A stretch of 64,000 nucleotides of DNA from positions 1 to 64,000 of the forward strand of contig JAFXCV010000010.1 in assembly GCA_017521325.1 (NCBI GenBank). The letters run 5' to 3'. The stretch is from Oscillospiraceae bacterium (GTDB lineage: Bacteria > Bacillota > Clostridia > Oscillospirales > Ruminococcaceae). A program made the translations under genes and the position numbers. Positions 25,170 to 34,272 of this stretch are shown here, one piece after another. The notes beneath the pieces were generated by a model. The model ran no database searches and was not told the origin of the DNA. It saw only the letters and a list, made by a program, of their open reading frames with translations. Position 1 is the stretch's first letter, and every line of letters starts with the position of its first letter.

Positions 25170-27404
25170 ATGGCGGAGCCGCTGCATATTGAGGGAACGG
25201 TTGAGAACATCCTGTTCCGCAACGAGGAAAACGGCTATGTCGTGCTGGATCTGGACGCAGGCGGTGAGCCTGTCACGGTGGTCGGGGAGCTTGGCGATAT
25301 TGACGAGGGCGAATGCCTGTCGCTCTATGGCGAATACATCACACATCCGAGGTTCGGGCCGCAGTTTCAGGCGGAATCGTGCGAGCGCAAGCTCCCGAAC
25401 ACCACTGACAGCATCCGCCGTTATCTCGCCTCGGGCGTTATAAAGGGAATCGGCAAGGTGCTTGCGGGAAAAATCGTGGATACCTTCGGCGCACGGACGC
25501 TTGAGATCATGGAAAATGATCCGATGCGTCTGATGGAAGTGCGGGGCATGTCCAGAAGCAAGTGCGAGGAGGTTGCAAACGAAGCAAAGCATATTTTTGC
25601 GCTCAGAAGCGTCATTTCCTATTTTGAAAACTACGGTATCAAATCACGCTTTGCCATGCGTGCATTCCGTGTGTGGGGTGACCAGTGCCGTGATGTTATT
25701 GAAAACAATCCCTATCTCATGTGCCTTGAGGAAATCGGCATGCAGTTCAAAAATGTGGAAAGCTACGCCCGTGACCTGCGCATTCCGAAGGACGCACAGT
25801 GCCGGATCGGTGCGGGTATCACCCATCTTCTGCGGCACAATGCAGGACTCGGACACACCTGCCTGCCGCTGGATCGTCTGGCACAGACAGCATGTGCTTT
25901 TCTCGAAATCAGCGAGCCTGCCTTCTACAACGGCTATCAGGAGGAACGAAAGTCGGGAACGATCGTCGAATACATCAAGGGTGAACGGGAATTTGTTTAC
26001 CTCAAAGAATATTATCAGGCAGAGCGCTATATCACCGACCGCATCGGGGTGATGCGTGATTTCGGTGCAAGAAACGAAGACGACTACAGCGAAATGATCA
26101 CGCAGGCGGAACGCTCCAAAGGGATACAGTATGCGGAACTTCAGCGTGAAGCAATTCAGGCAGCACTGTCCCGAGGGCTTCTGATTCTGACGGGAGGCCC
26201 CGGAACGGGCAAGACCACGACACTTAACGCCATTATTTCGCTCTACGAAAAACAGGGCTTTCGGGTGATGATCGCCGCCCCCACGGGAAGAGCCGCAAAG
26301 CGGATTTCCGATCTGACGGGGTATGACGCAAAGACCATCCACCGTCTGCTGGAGGTGCAGTTCGATCCTGCCGGCGGTCAGAAATTTATCCACAATGAGG
26401 AAAATCCCCTTGCCTGCGATGTGCTGGTGATTGACGAGATGTCAATGGTGGACGTGCTGCTGTTCTCGCATCTCCTGCGTGCGCTCACGCTCGGCTGCAA
26501 GGTGATCCTCGTGGGCGACAGCGACCAGCTCCCCTCGGTGGGTGCAGGAAATCTCCTGCGGCATCTGCTCGACAGCGGCTGCATGCCCGTGATTGCGCTC
26601 AAGGAGATCTTCCGTCAGGCGCAGCAGAGCTGCATTGTGACCAATGCCCACAAGATCGTGGGTGGTGAAATGCCGGATCTGACAAGGAAGGATAACGATT
26701 TCTTCTTTTTCCACAGACAGGATTTCCCCGAAGCTTCGGAGCTTCTGCTCGATCTTGTCAGCCGCCGTCTGCCCAATGCCTACAGCTACTCCCCCACCCG
26801 TGACATTCAGGTCATCTGTCCGTCAAGGCGTGGCGTGCTGGGCGTGGTGGAGCTGAATAAGGCGCTGCAGTCCAGACTCAATCCCCCCACGGCAGAGAAA
26901 GCGGAGGTAAAATCCGCACTCTATCAGTTCCGTGAGGGTGACAAGGTGATGCAGACGAAGAACAATTATGACATCACATGGACGAAGGATGGTGAAAACG
27001 GCACGGGGATTTTCAACGGTGATATCGGGCATATCCGCACGATCAACCGCCGCCGTGGCGAAGCGGTCATCGACTTTGACGGAAGAATCACGGTCTATCC
27101 GCTGATGCTGCTCGAACAGCTTGAGCTTGCCTATGCGATCACCGTACATAAGAGCCAGGGCAGCGAATTTGAGGCGGTCATCATTCCGCTGCTTGGAAAA
27201 TTCGAAAAGCTCAGCTACCGCAATCTTCTCTATACTGCGGTAACACGGGCAAAGCGGCTGCTGATTCTGATCGGTTCCCCGACAAAAGTGGAACAGATGG
27301 TCAGCAACAACCGCCGCACCAACCGTTATTCCTGTCTGAAGCACATGCTCGAAATGAGCATGCAAACGGGTGATGACAATGAAATGGACAAGCTCTTTAC
27401 TTAA
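25170..27404 (+). CDS. recD2: RecD2-type superfamily 1B DNA helicase
   Basis: 744 aa. 5'-3' helicase of bacteria without RecBC, involved in repair and recombination. An N-terminal OB-like region and helix-hairpin-helix segments (IKGIGKVLAGKI, LMEVRGMSRSKCEEV) precede the ATPase: Walker A GGPGTGKTTT (K348), Walker B VLVIDEMSMVD, motif III VGDSDQLPSVG, and C-terminal VHKSQGSEFE plus YTAVTRAKRLL. RBS AAGGAGGTGAG. It overlaps the comFC-like gene by 26 nt. Confidence 0.95.
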   Translation: MAEPLHIEGTVENILFRNEENGYVVLDLDAGGEPVTVVGELGDIDEGECLSLYGEYITHPRFGPQFQAESCERKLPNTTDSIRRYLASGVIKGIGKVLAGKIVDTFGARTLEIMENDPMRLMEVRGMSRSKCEEVANEAKHIFALRSVISYFENYGIKSRFAMRAFRVWGDQCRDVIENNPYLMCLEEIGMQFKNVESYARDLRIPKDAQCRIGAGITHLLRHNAGLGHTCLPLDRLAQTACAFLEISEPAFYNGYQEERKSGTIVEYIKGEREFVYLKEYYQAERYITDRIGVMRDFGARNEDDYSEMITQAERSKGIQYAELQREAIQAALSRGLLILTGGPGTGKTTTLNAIISLYEKQGFRVMIAAPTGRAAKRISDLTGYDAKTIHRLLEVQFDPAGGQKFIHNEENPLACDVLVIDEMSMVDVLLFSHLLRALTLGCKVILVGDSDQLPSVGAGNLLRHLLDSGCMPVIALKEIFRQAQQSCIVTNAHKIVGGEMPDLTRKDNDFFFFHRQDFPEASELLLDLVSRRLPNAYSYSPTRDIQVICPSRRGVLGVVELNKALQSRLNPPTAEKAEVKSALYQFREGDKVMQTKNNYDITWTKDGENGTGIFNGDIGHIRTINRRRGEAVIDFDGRITVYPLMLLEQLELAYAITVHKSQGSEFEAVIIPLLGKFEKLSYRNLLYTAVTRAKRLLILIGSPTKVEQMVSNNRRTNRYSCLKHMLEMSMQTGDDNEMDKLFT

Positions 27405-28074
27405 TTTTTTCTACCCGAACCGCTGTCCTGCATGTGACTGCATTCTGACGGCGCATGAGCTTTTATGCTGTGCATGTTCGGATACGCTCCCTCTTTCGCA
27501 GGAGCAATATTGCCGCATCTGCGGAAAACCCGACTGCATGTGCAGGCAGACTTCCCTCTCCTATGACGGTGCGGTTGTTTGCAGCACTTACACGGAGGGA
27601 ACGGTTGCGGCAATTTTACAGCTCAAGCAGTCAAGGAACACCAATTTTGCGATATTTGCCGCACGCATCCTTGCAGAGCGTCTGCACGAGGAACGTCTTC
27701 AGTTCGACTGCGTGATCCCCGTTCCCATGCACCGTTCCAAGGAACGCATGCGTGGCTACAATCAGGCTGCATTGATCGCAGACGAAATTGCACGGATACT
27801 GGAGCTTCCGCTTTATGAGGACATTCTCATCAAGCAACGTTCGGCAATCTCGCAGCATGAGCTGTCTGCCGATGAACGTGCCGCACATTTAGACAGCTTC
27901 GGAATTACCGCACAGCGGCTTGACGGCATGCGGATTCTGCTTTGTGACGACGTACTCACAACGGGCAACACCTTAAACCGCTGCGCAGCGCTCCTCAAGG
28001 AAAACGGCGCAGCTTCGGTATATGCCGCTGCAGCGGCAACCACCATTCGGAAAAACAGGAGGAAGGAACTATGA
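27379..28074 (+). CDS. ComFC/GntX-family phosphoribosyltransferase-like protein
   Basis: 231 aa. The N-terminal double zinc ribbon (CPACDC, CCAC, CRICGKPDCMC) and the C-terminal PRT domain with the PRPP-loop DDVLTTGNT are typical of ComFC, needed for DNA uptake in competent Firmicutes and also kept in non-competent ones. In-frame starts exist at 27370 (GTG), 27373 and 27379. It overlaps recD2 and ends in an ATGA overlap with mreB. Confidence 0.88.
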   Translation: MKWTSSLLNFFYPNRCPACDCILTAHELLCCACSDTLPLSQEQYCRICGKPDCMCRQTSLSYDGAVVCSTYTEGTVAAILQLKQSRNTNFAIFAARILAERLHEERLQFDCVIPVPMHRSKERMRGYNQAALIADEIARILELPLYEDILIKQRSAISQHELSADERAAHLDSFGITAQRLDGMRILLCDDVLTTGNTLNRCAALLKENGAASVYAAAAATTIRKNRRKEL

Positions 28075-29093
28075 ACACAACACCGGATATCGGAATTGAT
28101 CTGGGTACTGCCAATATTGTTATGACGCTCGGAAAAAAGGGCGTTGTTCTGACGGAGCCCTCCGTCATTGCCTACAACACCTGCACGGAGCGCATCCTCG
28201 CTGTCGGTCAGGATGCGTATCGGATGATCGGCAAGACCCCTGCCTACATCAAGGTGGTACATCCACTCTCCGAGGGCGTCATTTCCGATGATCTTCTGAC
28301 GCAGTGCATGATCCGTGAATTTCTCATCAAGGTCAGCGGCCATCAGCTGGTCAAGCCCCGTATCATCATCTGCGTGCCTGCCTTCATTACGGAGCTTGAA
28401 AAGCGTGCCGTAGGCGACGCTGTCATGAGTGCGGGCTGCCGCAAGGCGTACCTGATTGATGCGCCCATTGCGGCAATGCTGGGTGCCGGCATCAATATCG
28501 GCAAGGCAAGGGGTCACATGGTCGTGGATATCGGCGGCGGTACAACGGATATCGCCATCGTTTCGATGAACGGCATCGTAACCTCCCACTCCATCAAATC
28601 CGCAGGAAACCGCATAGATCAGGCAATTATGAAGTACATGCTCAACCGTTACAAGCTGCTCATCGGTGAACAGACGGCGGAGCAGATCAAGATCCGCCTG
28701 ACAAATCTCTACGATCCCCGTGATGATGTAAGGCTCATGGTCAAGGGACGCAGCGTGATGCGTGGGCTTCCGGATGCGGTCGAAATCAACGAAATGGAAC
28801 TGTTCGACGCTATGGAAGACGAGATTTTCGCCATCATGGAGGCGATCAAGAAGGTTCTGGAAGAAACACCGCCGGAACTGGTCGGCGACATCTACGAAAA
28901 TGGAATTCTGCTTACGGGCGGCGGCTCGCTGCTCGGCGGTCTGCGTGAGCTGATCCACCGCACGCTGAATGTCAACTGCGTGTTGGCAAAGGATGCGGTC
29001 AACTGCGTTGCCAAGGGCACGGGGCTTGCCTTCCAGAAGATCAATCATCTGCTTGACGGATTTGAGGGTGTAACAGTCTATAAGTACCGCTGA
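28071..29093 (+). CDS. mreB: MreB/Mbl-family actin-like cell-shape protein
   Basis: 340 aa. Actin-fold motifs: GIDLGTANIV (phosphate 1), VVDIGGGTTDIAIVSM (phosphate 2), LTGGGSLLGGL (adenosine). It forms membrane-associated filaments that guide lateral wall synthesis. There is no mreC/mreD next to it, so it is probably an Mbl or MreBH-like paralogue. It is translationally coupled to comFC (ATGA), with AGGAGGAAGG as RBS. Confidence 0.94.
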   Translation: MNTTPDIGIDLGTANIVMTLGKKGVVLTEPSVIAYNTCTERILAVGQDAYRMIGKTPAYIKVVHPLSEGVISDDLLTQCMIREFLIKVSGHQLVKPRIIICVPAFITELEKRAVGDAVMSAGCRKAYLIDAPIAAMLGAGINIGKARGHMVVDIGGGTTDIAIVSMNGIVTSHSIKSAGNRIDQAIMKYMLNRYKLLIGEQTAEQIKIRLTNLYDPRDDVRLMVKGRSVMRGLPDAVEINEMELFDAMEDEIFAIMEAIKKVLEETPPELVGDIYENGILLTGGGSLLGGLRELIHRTLNVNCVLAKDAVNCVAKGTGLAFQKINHLLDGFEGVTVYKYR

Positions 29094-29095
29094 TT

Positions 29096-29989
29096 ATGAA
29101 GGATAAACACCTATATATCCTACTTTTTCTATATAGTACGGCAATCACGGGCATCTGTGTGTACAGCTTTCTGACGTATTCGGATTCCTTTGAAACGCCC
29201 ATCCCCCATGAGCATGGGTTTGTGCTTTCCGAACCTGAGGAGTCTTTGCAGCTCGAACTGAACGCTGCAACGGCGGCGCAGCTTGCAAAGATTCCGGGGC
29301 TGAGCAGACCGCTTGCGGAGAAAATCACGGAATATCGCAGGGAAATCGGCGGTTTCACGAGTCTTTCGCAGCTTCGGGAGGTTCCCGGCATGCCGCAGGC
29401 GCTGTTTGTTACACTCGGCAATTATCTGTTCCTGACGCCTGTGGAAACATCGGAACCCTCCGAACCCGTCACGGAAACTGCAATTTCTGCCACGGAACTT
29501 CCCACAGAGCTTCTCCTTGACCTGAATACGGCTACCATCGAGGAATTGTGCCTGCTGCCGGGCATCGGCGAATCCATGGCGGCAGAAATTGTCGAATTTC
29601 GTCGAAAAGTAGGGAAGTATGTCAATCGCAGGCAGCTGCTTTCGGTCAACGGAATCGGAGAAGCCACGCTTTCCCGCATCAGCGGACATCTCTACATCGA
29701 AAACGAGCAGCCGATACAGGAAGAAACGACCGCAGCGACCGACCCGCCGGAAATCCCCATGATCAACATCAATACCGCCACCGCAGAGCAGCTTCTCGTT
29801 CTGCCGCATTGCACCGAGGATCTTGCGGAAAACGTCATTTATCTGCGTGAACATATCCACGGCTTTGTCAATATTCTGGAGGTCTTTTACACCGAGGGGA
29901 TTACTGCCGAAATTTACACCGCATGGGAACCCTATCTTGCGGTTGATGATGAAGGAAACACAAAAATCAAAAAGCCCGATTCTCCGTGA
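29096..29989 (+). CDS. membrane-anchored protein with three helix-hairpin-helix domains (ComEA-like)
   Basis: 297 aa. One N-terminal membrane segment (about 6-26) is followed by three ComEA-type HhH modules at about 55-112, 142-201 and 223-283, each starting with an LNAAT, LNTAT or INTAT motif. Linkers are Glu/Thr/Pro-rich. ComEA receptors bind incoming double-stranded DNA; they usually carry one HhH module, so the triple array is unusual. No SLBB domain is seen. It starts 2 nt after mreB and is followed by a strong terminator. Confidence 0.85.
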   Translation: MKDKHLYILLFLYSTAITGICVYSFLTYSDSFETPIPHEHGFVLSEPEESLQLELNAATAAQLAKIPGLSRPLAEKITEYRREIGGFTSLSQLREVPGMPQALFVTLGNYLFLTPVETSEPSEPVTETAISATELPTELLLDLNTATIEELCLLPGIGESMAAEIVEFRRKVGKYVNRRQLLSVNGIGEATLSRISGHLYIENEQPIQEETTAATDPPEIPMININTATAEQLLVLPHCTEDLAENVIYLREHIHGFVNILEVFYTEGITAEIYTAWEPYLAVDDEGNTKIKKPDSP

Positions 29990-30004
29990 ATCGGGCTTTT
30001 CTGC
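29970..30004 (+). terminator. terminator of the recD2-comEA operon
   Basis: Perfect 13-bp stem AAAAGCCCGATTC / GAATCGGGCTTTT with a 5-nt loop; it overlaps the last codons of the upstream gene. Confidence 0.9.
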
Positions 30005-30005
30005 A

Positions 30006-30038
30006 TAGAAAAGCAGGGCGGTTTTCACCGCCCTGCTT
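30006..30038 (-). terminator. terminator of the GH48 gene
   Basis: Perfect 11-bp stem AAGCAGGGCGG / CCGCCCTGCTT; on the minus strand TTTTCT follows. It lies about 35 nt past the GH48 stop and back-to-back with the terminator of the converging operon. Confidence 0.9.
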
Positions 30039-30073
30039 CATTTGTTCAATTAGTTTTGACTGTCAAACCGTCA

Positions 30074-32683
30074 TCAAACGGGAAGCTTGTCGATAACCTT
30101 AACAACGTACTTCAGGATAGCCAGTGCATCGTCAGAACCGGGCTTGCCATCGAGGTTAACGTCAGCATTCTTCTGACCCTGTGTTGTCAGGGAGCCTGCA
30201 CCGAGGATGTTTCTGTTCAGAACGATTACGTCCAAAATGTCAACTTCGCCGTTGCAGTCAGCGTCACCGTACAGGATATCGCCCACGGGCTCTGTTGTAG
30301 GCTCGTCTGTAGGATCCTCAGAAGAACCACCGCCGGAAAGATCGCCGGGCTTGAGGTCAGGATACAGCTCAGCAAGAGTACCCAGAGCCATCATAGCGTC
30401 GCCCATATGCCAGAATCTGTGGTATTCGAGATTTACTGCGCCAACGTTTGTAAAGCCTTCCAGCTCCTTCTTACCCTCTTCAGAAGATGCAGAGTAGGAA
30501 CCGCTCCACTTAGCACCAGCAGCAACGTCCTTCTCATAAGCAGCCTTCAGTTCCTGAACGAGGTCCAGAGCTTCCTGAGAAGTCTTAACGCCCTTGCACT
30601 TGGAAGCATCCTCATACATAGAACGCAGGCTCAGGAAGGTTGCGCCGTTCTCAATAGCATCGCCGTTCGGCATTGTGCCGGAGTAAGAGGACGGAACGTG
30701 TACGGGCTGGCAGAAGAATCTTGCCAGAGAACCGTTGTGGTCATTTCTGGTCAGACCGATGTCATCACGGCTCTGTTCCCACATACGATCCATCAGGTTT
30801 GCTGCGAGGTACAGACATGCAGCCGGCAGATCAGCGTCGCCGCCCTTGATTGCAGTACCGCCGCTGCTCTTTACATCATCAACGATACCGGAGGGAGCTG
30901 TAGAACCGATGCAGTCATAGGAATCAGCAACATCAGCCTTTGTAACACCCTTTGCCTTAGCATAGTAAAGCAGAGTGTTGGACAGCGAGCTTACGCAGCC
31001 TGTGTCAGTGTTGCCGTAGCCAGTGATCTCACATGTCAGACCGCTGTTAGCAGAAGCAGAACCGCCCCACTTGTCAGGCTGACCGCTCCAGTTGAGGTTG
31101 GACGGGATGTAGTAGTCATCTTCGCCTACCAGAACTGTGTTGTTTACAAACCATGCGCACCACTTGTCCAGAATCTGCTCCAGAGCAGCTTCCAGAGTCA
31201 TGCCGCCGGGCTTAACACCTGTGGTATCGCCCTCGGTCTTTACCCAGTAATACAGCTCAGCCAGACGCTGTACTGCCCATACCTGGTTACCGATCCAGTG
31301 GTTGGAACCCGGGTCAGCATATACAGGATGCTCAACATACATCATGCCATAGAATGTGGAAGCGCCGGACGGATACTTCTCGTAACGGCCCTTATAGGAG
31401 TTGGTAGCACCACCAGCGATCGGACCATTGCTGGACTGCAGCCACAGATAGAATTCCATCTGTCTCTCGAGAGAGGTCGTGTAGTCATCAACAGCCTTCT
31501 GTGCCTTCATGCCGCTCTTCAGACCTGCGTCCTGAATCAGAGCGAATGCTGCCAGCGGGTTCTGGTAGAACTCATGCGCATGAGAGCAGCCGATCTGCCA
31601 TACCCAGTTCTGACCGGAGGATGCCAGAGCACCGCCCCAAGATGTGTACCAGTTCATCAGGTAGTGAGCAGAGTCGTAACCAGCGTTGCCGTTAGACCAG
31701 CTTGTGTCCTCACCGATCTTCTGATAGTACTTATCGAACATGTTGTTACGCAGTTCGTCACCCATCATAGCTGCCTTAGCAGTTACGCTGGAATCCTCTA
31801 CGCCCCAACGGTTTGCATCATAAACACCCTGAATTGCACGGTCCTCAGCGTCAGGAGCATTGGTGTATGCGTACTGAGGAGTTACCTTCTCATCTCTGTT
31901 GAAGATACCCTTCATACCTCTGGTGGAGTTACCAGCCTTCAGCTCGTCTACGCAGGGATGCGGAACAGTTTCCCAACAGGACTCCTGCTCACCACGCTGG
32001 AAGGTGTTGATGAAGGTGAAGTTTGTGCCTGTGCCGAAACCATACCAGTTCTCAACGTCAGCCAGCCAGTGCATCAGATACAGTCTGCCTTCGCCGGAAT
32101 ATGCGGATGTGAAGTAGCTGTGGATCGGGTTGGAAGCTGTCTTGTTAGCTTCGGATGCCCACTCGTCAGGACACTGATCGGGAGTATCATACTCACCGCA
32201 GTACTGCGCACTTACTGTGCCTGCTGTCCAGAAGTTGTCCTGAACTGTAGGAATCATGTTCTCCATGGTTGCCCATGCCTTAGCCAGATCGTTTGTGTTG
32301 GTAACGGATGTGCCAACAGCATCTGCATGGTTCTTTGCAATGTTATCTCTCATTGCAGCTACCCATACCAGGTAAGACATAGCCTCGGATGTGGTCTCGT
32401 GACCGTAGTCAGGAGCCTCGATGATAACTTCTTCTACTGCATGGAACGGAATACCGAAAGCGCTGCCGGAAGCACCATTGGAGCTCAGGTAACCGTTGTC
32501 AACGCCGTTTGTTACAACGTCGTCATACAGGGACAGGAAACGCTCAGCGTATGTAGAATCGCCGAATGCCTCTGCCTTTGTTCTCTTGCCTGCTGCGGAT
32601 GCAACAGTTGCTACCATTGCGTTTGCTACCATCATAGCGGACAGTGCAGCAGCAATAACAGCCTTGCTCTTCTTAAAAAGCAT
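30074..32683 (-). CDS. cellulosomal GH48 reducing-end cellobiohydrolase with dockerin
   Basis: 869 aa. GH48 enzymes are processive exocellulases and usually the most abundant catalytic subunit of cellulosomes. Signal peptide (about 1-31), GH48 (alpha/alpha)6 domain (about 35-770), Ser/Thr/Pro linker, dockerin (about 802-869) with Ca loops DADCNGEVDILD and DVNLDGKPGSDD. E100 in HETTSEAMSYLVW is the expected acid. The dockerin is nearly the same as that of the GH9 enzyme, so both probably bind the same cohesin class. ATG 32683 has GAGGGG 8 nt upstream, as the GH9 leader does. Single gene with a perfect promoter; codon use looks more biased than its neighbours, as expected for high expression. 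Confidence 0.96.
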   Translation of the reverse strand: MLFKKSKAVIAAALSAMMVANAMVATVASAAGKRTKAEAFGDSTYAERFLSLYDDVVTNGVDNGYLSSNGASGSAFGIPFHAVEEVIIEAPDYGHETTSEAMSYLVWVAAMRDNIAKNHADAVGTSVTNTNDLAKAWATMENMIPTVQDNFWTAGTVSAQYCGEYDTPDQCPDEWASEANKTASNPIHSYFTSAYSGEGRLYLMHWLADVENWYGFGTGTNFTFINTFQRGEQESCWETVPHPCVDELKAGNSTRGMKGIFNRDEKVTPQYAYTNAPDAEDRAIQGVYDANRWGVEDSSVTAKAAMMGDELRNNMFDKYYQKIGEDTSWSNGNAGYDSAHYLMNWYTSWGGALASSGQNWVWQIGCSHAHEFYQNPLAAFALIQDAGLKSGMKAQKAVDDYTTSLERQMEFYLWLQSSNGPIAGGATNSYKGRYEKYPSGASTFYGMMYVEHPVYADPGSNHWIGNQVWAVQRLAELYYWVKTEGDTTGVKPGGMTLEAALEQILDKWCAWFVNNTVLVGEDDYYIPSNLNWSGQPDKWGGSASANSGLTCEITGYGNTDTGCVSSLSNTLLYYAKAKGVTKADVADSYDCIGSTAPSGIVDDVKSSGGTAIKGGDADLPAACLYLAANLMDRMWEQSRDDIGLTRNDHNGSLARFFCQPVHVPSSYSGTMPNGDAIENGATFLSLRSMYEDASKCKGVKTSQEALDLVQELKAAYEKDVAAGAKWSGSYSASSEEGKKELEGFTNVGAVNLEYHRFWHMGDAMMALGTLAELYPDLKPGDLSGGGSSEDPTDEPTTEPVGDILYGDADCNGEVDILDVIVLNRNILGAGSLTTQGQKNADVNLDGKPGSDDALAILKYVVKVIDKLPV

Positions 32684-32850
32684 TGAAATTTCCCCTCTCG
32701 TAAAAAATTTGCGGGCTTTCGCCCAATTCGTTTTTGGGATTTCTCCCATCCTCATTATGACAGCTGCGCCTCTTTTGTACAACCGCCACATATAAGACCT
32801 TACAAAATGCAGATGGGCGCAAATAGCTATAGCTACGCCTACAGCATTTT
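32684..32850 (-). other. long untranslated leader of the GH48 mRNA
   Basis: About 165 nt between the inferred transcription start and the ATG. It contains a GNRA-type hairpin (GGGCGAAAGCCC on the minus strand, 32724-32713) shortly before the RBS and an imperfect hairpin rich in TAGCTATAGCTA (about 32825-32836). It may stabilise the message or regulate translation; I recognise no known riboswitch class. The remainder of the 579-nt gap to the ABC operon is AT-rich and holds the two divergent promoters. Confidence 0.45.
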
Positions 32851-32857
32851 CATATTC

Positions 32858-32886
32858 ATTATATATGATTCCCTTCTCTTTGTCAA
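32858..32886 (-). promoter_or_regulatory. consensus sigma-A promoter of the GH48 gene
   Basis: Minus strand: TTGACA (32886-32881), 17-bp spacer, TATAAT (32863-32858), an exact match in both boxes and spacing. Confidence 0.92.
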
Positions 32887-33181
32887 GTCTTTACATAAAA
32901 TCAGAACTGTTTTTAAATTTTTTTCGTCACTTCGAACATGACCGGCATTTGCTTTTTGGTTATTTTGCCAAGTATTTCTGTACGTTCATATTTTTTCCGT
33001 TTCTTTTTTGCAAATCCTCTGCAATTCTTCACACAATACACACAATTTTCATATATGCTGTGTTAGTGCAAAAATATAATTTTACAATTTTTTCAATTCC
33101 GCAGAGACTTACTCATCAACCATGTTTCTGTATATTTTTATGAAATTTGACGGGAATTCAAAAAATAGTCACAGAATATCT

Positions 33182-33210
33182 TTGTCACGTTCATGGAAAC
33201 ATGGTATATT
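33182..33210 (+). promoter_or_regulatory. promoter of the Gld-type ABC operon
   Basis: TTGTCA (33182-33187), 17-bp spacer, TATATT (33205-33210), 52 nt before the start of the ATPase gene. Confidence 0.75.
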
Positions 33211-33262
33211 TATAGTGTGTGTCCCTAATGGGATGATACAGAATTTTTGAAAGGAGATTCTT

Positions 33263-34270
33263 ATGGTTGAAATTAAAAACCTGACCAAATATTACGGCAG
33301 AAATCCTGCCGTGCGTGGCATAGATTTTGAAATCCGTGACAACGAGATCCTCGGTTTTCTCGGGCCGAACGGTGCGGGAAAATCCACTACAATGAACATC
33401 ATCGCAGGCTTTCTTCCCTCGACAGGAGGTACGGTCATTGTTAACGGCTTCGACATTACGGAGCAGGCAGCACAAGCGAAGAAATGTATCGGCTATCTGC
33501 CGGAAATTCCGCCGGTTTATCCGGACATGCGTGTGGAGGAGTACCTCAACTTCGTTGCAGGCATCAAGGGTGTTAAAAAGGCCGACCGCAAGCAGCAGAT
33601 CGAATCCGCCATGGAACGTCTGCGCATCACGGACATGAGAAAGCGTCTGATCCGCAATCTTTCCAAGGGCTACAAGCAGCGTGTAGGCTTTGCACAGGCA
33701 CTTCTGGGCAATCCGAAGATCCTGATTCTCGACGAGCCGACAGTCGGACTTGATCCGTCGCAGGTCATTGAAGTCCGCAATCTGATCCTTGATCTGAAGA
33801 AGGATCATTCCATCATCTTCAGCTCCCACATTCTGGCGGAGGTCAGTGCAGTCTGCGAACGTGTTGTTATCATCAACAAGGGCGAGATCATGGCAATTGA
33901 CACGATCGAAAATCTGAGAAAATCCATGGTGAGCAAGAACCAGCTGAGTCTGAAGGTCGAGGGCGACAAGGACAAGGTGGTGCGTCTGCTCAAGGATATC
34001 AGGGGCGTGGGCGATATCACGGATATCAATTTCATCAGCACAGGTGTCTATACATATAAAGTAGAGATCGAAACCGAGGACATCCGCAAGGAGATTCTCT
34101 CCGTACTGGTTGCAAACGACTGCGGCGTAATGGAGGTATCCATGGCGACGCTCGATCTCGAGCAGGTATTCATGAAGCTCACCACACAGACACAAAAGCG
34201 TTCCTCGCTTGAAGAATTGCTTGACGAATCCCCTGCGGATGCCGACGAGCCTGATAATAAGGAGGAATAA
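33263..34270 (+). CDS. ABC transporter ATP-binding protein (GldA-like)
   Basis: 335 aa. Walker A GPNGAGKST (34-42), signature LSKGYKQRVG, Walker B ILILDEPTVGLD, and a C-terminal extension (about 230-335) typical of ABC-2 exporter ATPases. It forms an exporter with the permease encoded 2 nt downstream. RBS AAAGGAG. Substrate is unknown. Confidence 0.92.
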   Translation: MVEIKNLTKYYGRNPAVRGIDFEIRDNEILGFLGPNGAGKSTTMNIIAGFLPSTGGTVIVNGFDITEQAAQAKKCIGYLPEIPPVYPDMRVEEYLNFVAGIKGVKKADRKQQIESAMERLRITDMRKRLIRNLSKGYKQRVGFAQALLGNPKILILDEPTVGLDPSQVIEVRNLILDLKKDHSIIFSSHILAEVSAVCERVVIINKGEIMAIDTIENLRKSMVSKNQLSLKVEGDKDKVVRLLKDIRGVGDITDINFISTGVYTYKVEIETEDIRKEILSVLVANDCGVMEVSMATLDLEQVFMKLTTQTQKRSSLEELLDESPADADEPDNKEE

Positions 34271-34272
34271 CG

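Noticed and set aside
30056..32686. 876-codon open frame antisense to GH48
   Set aside because: Shadow of a highly biased gene; no start site or recognised domain.
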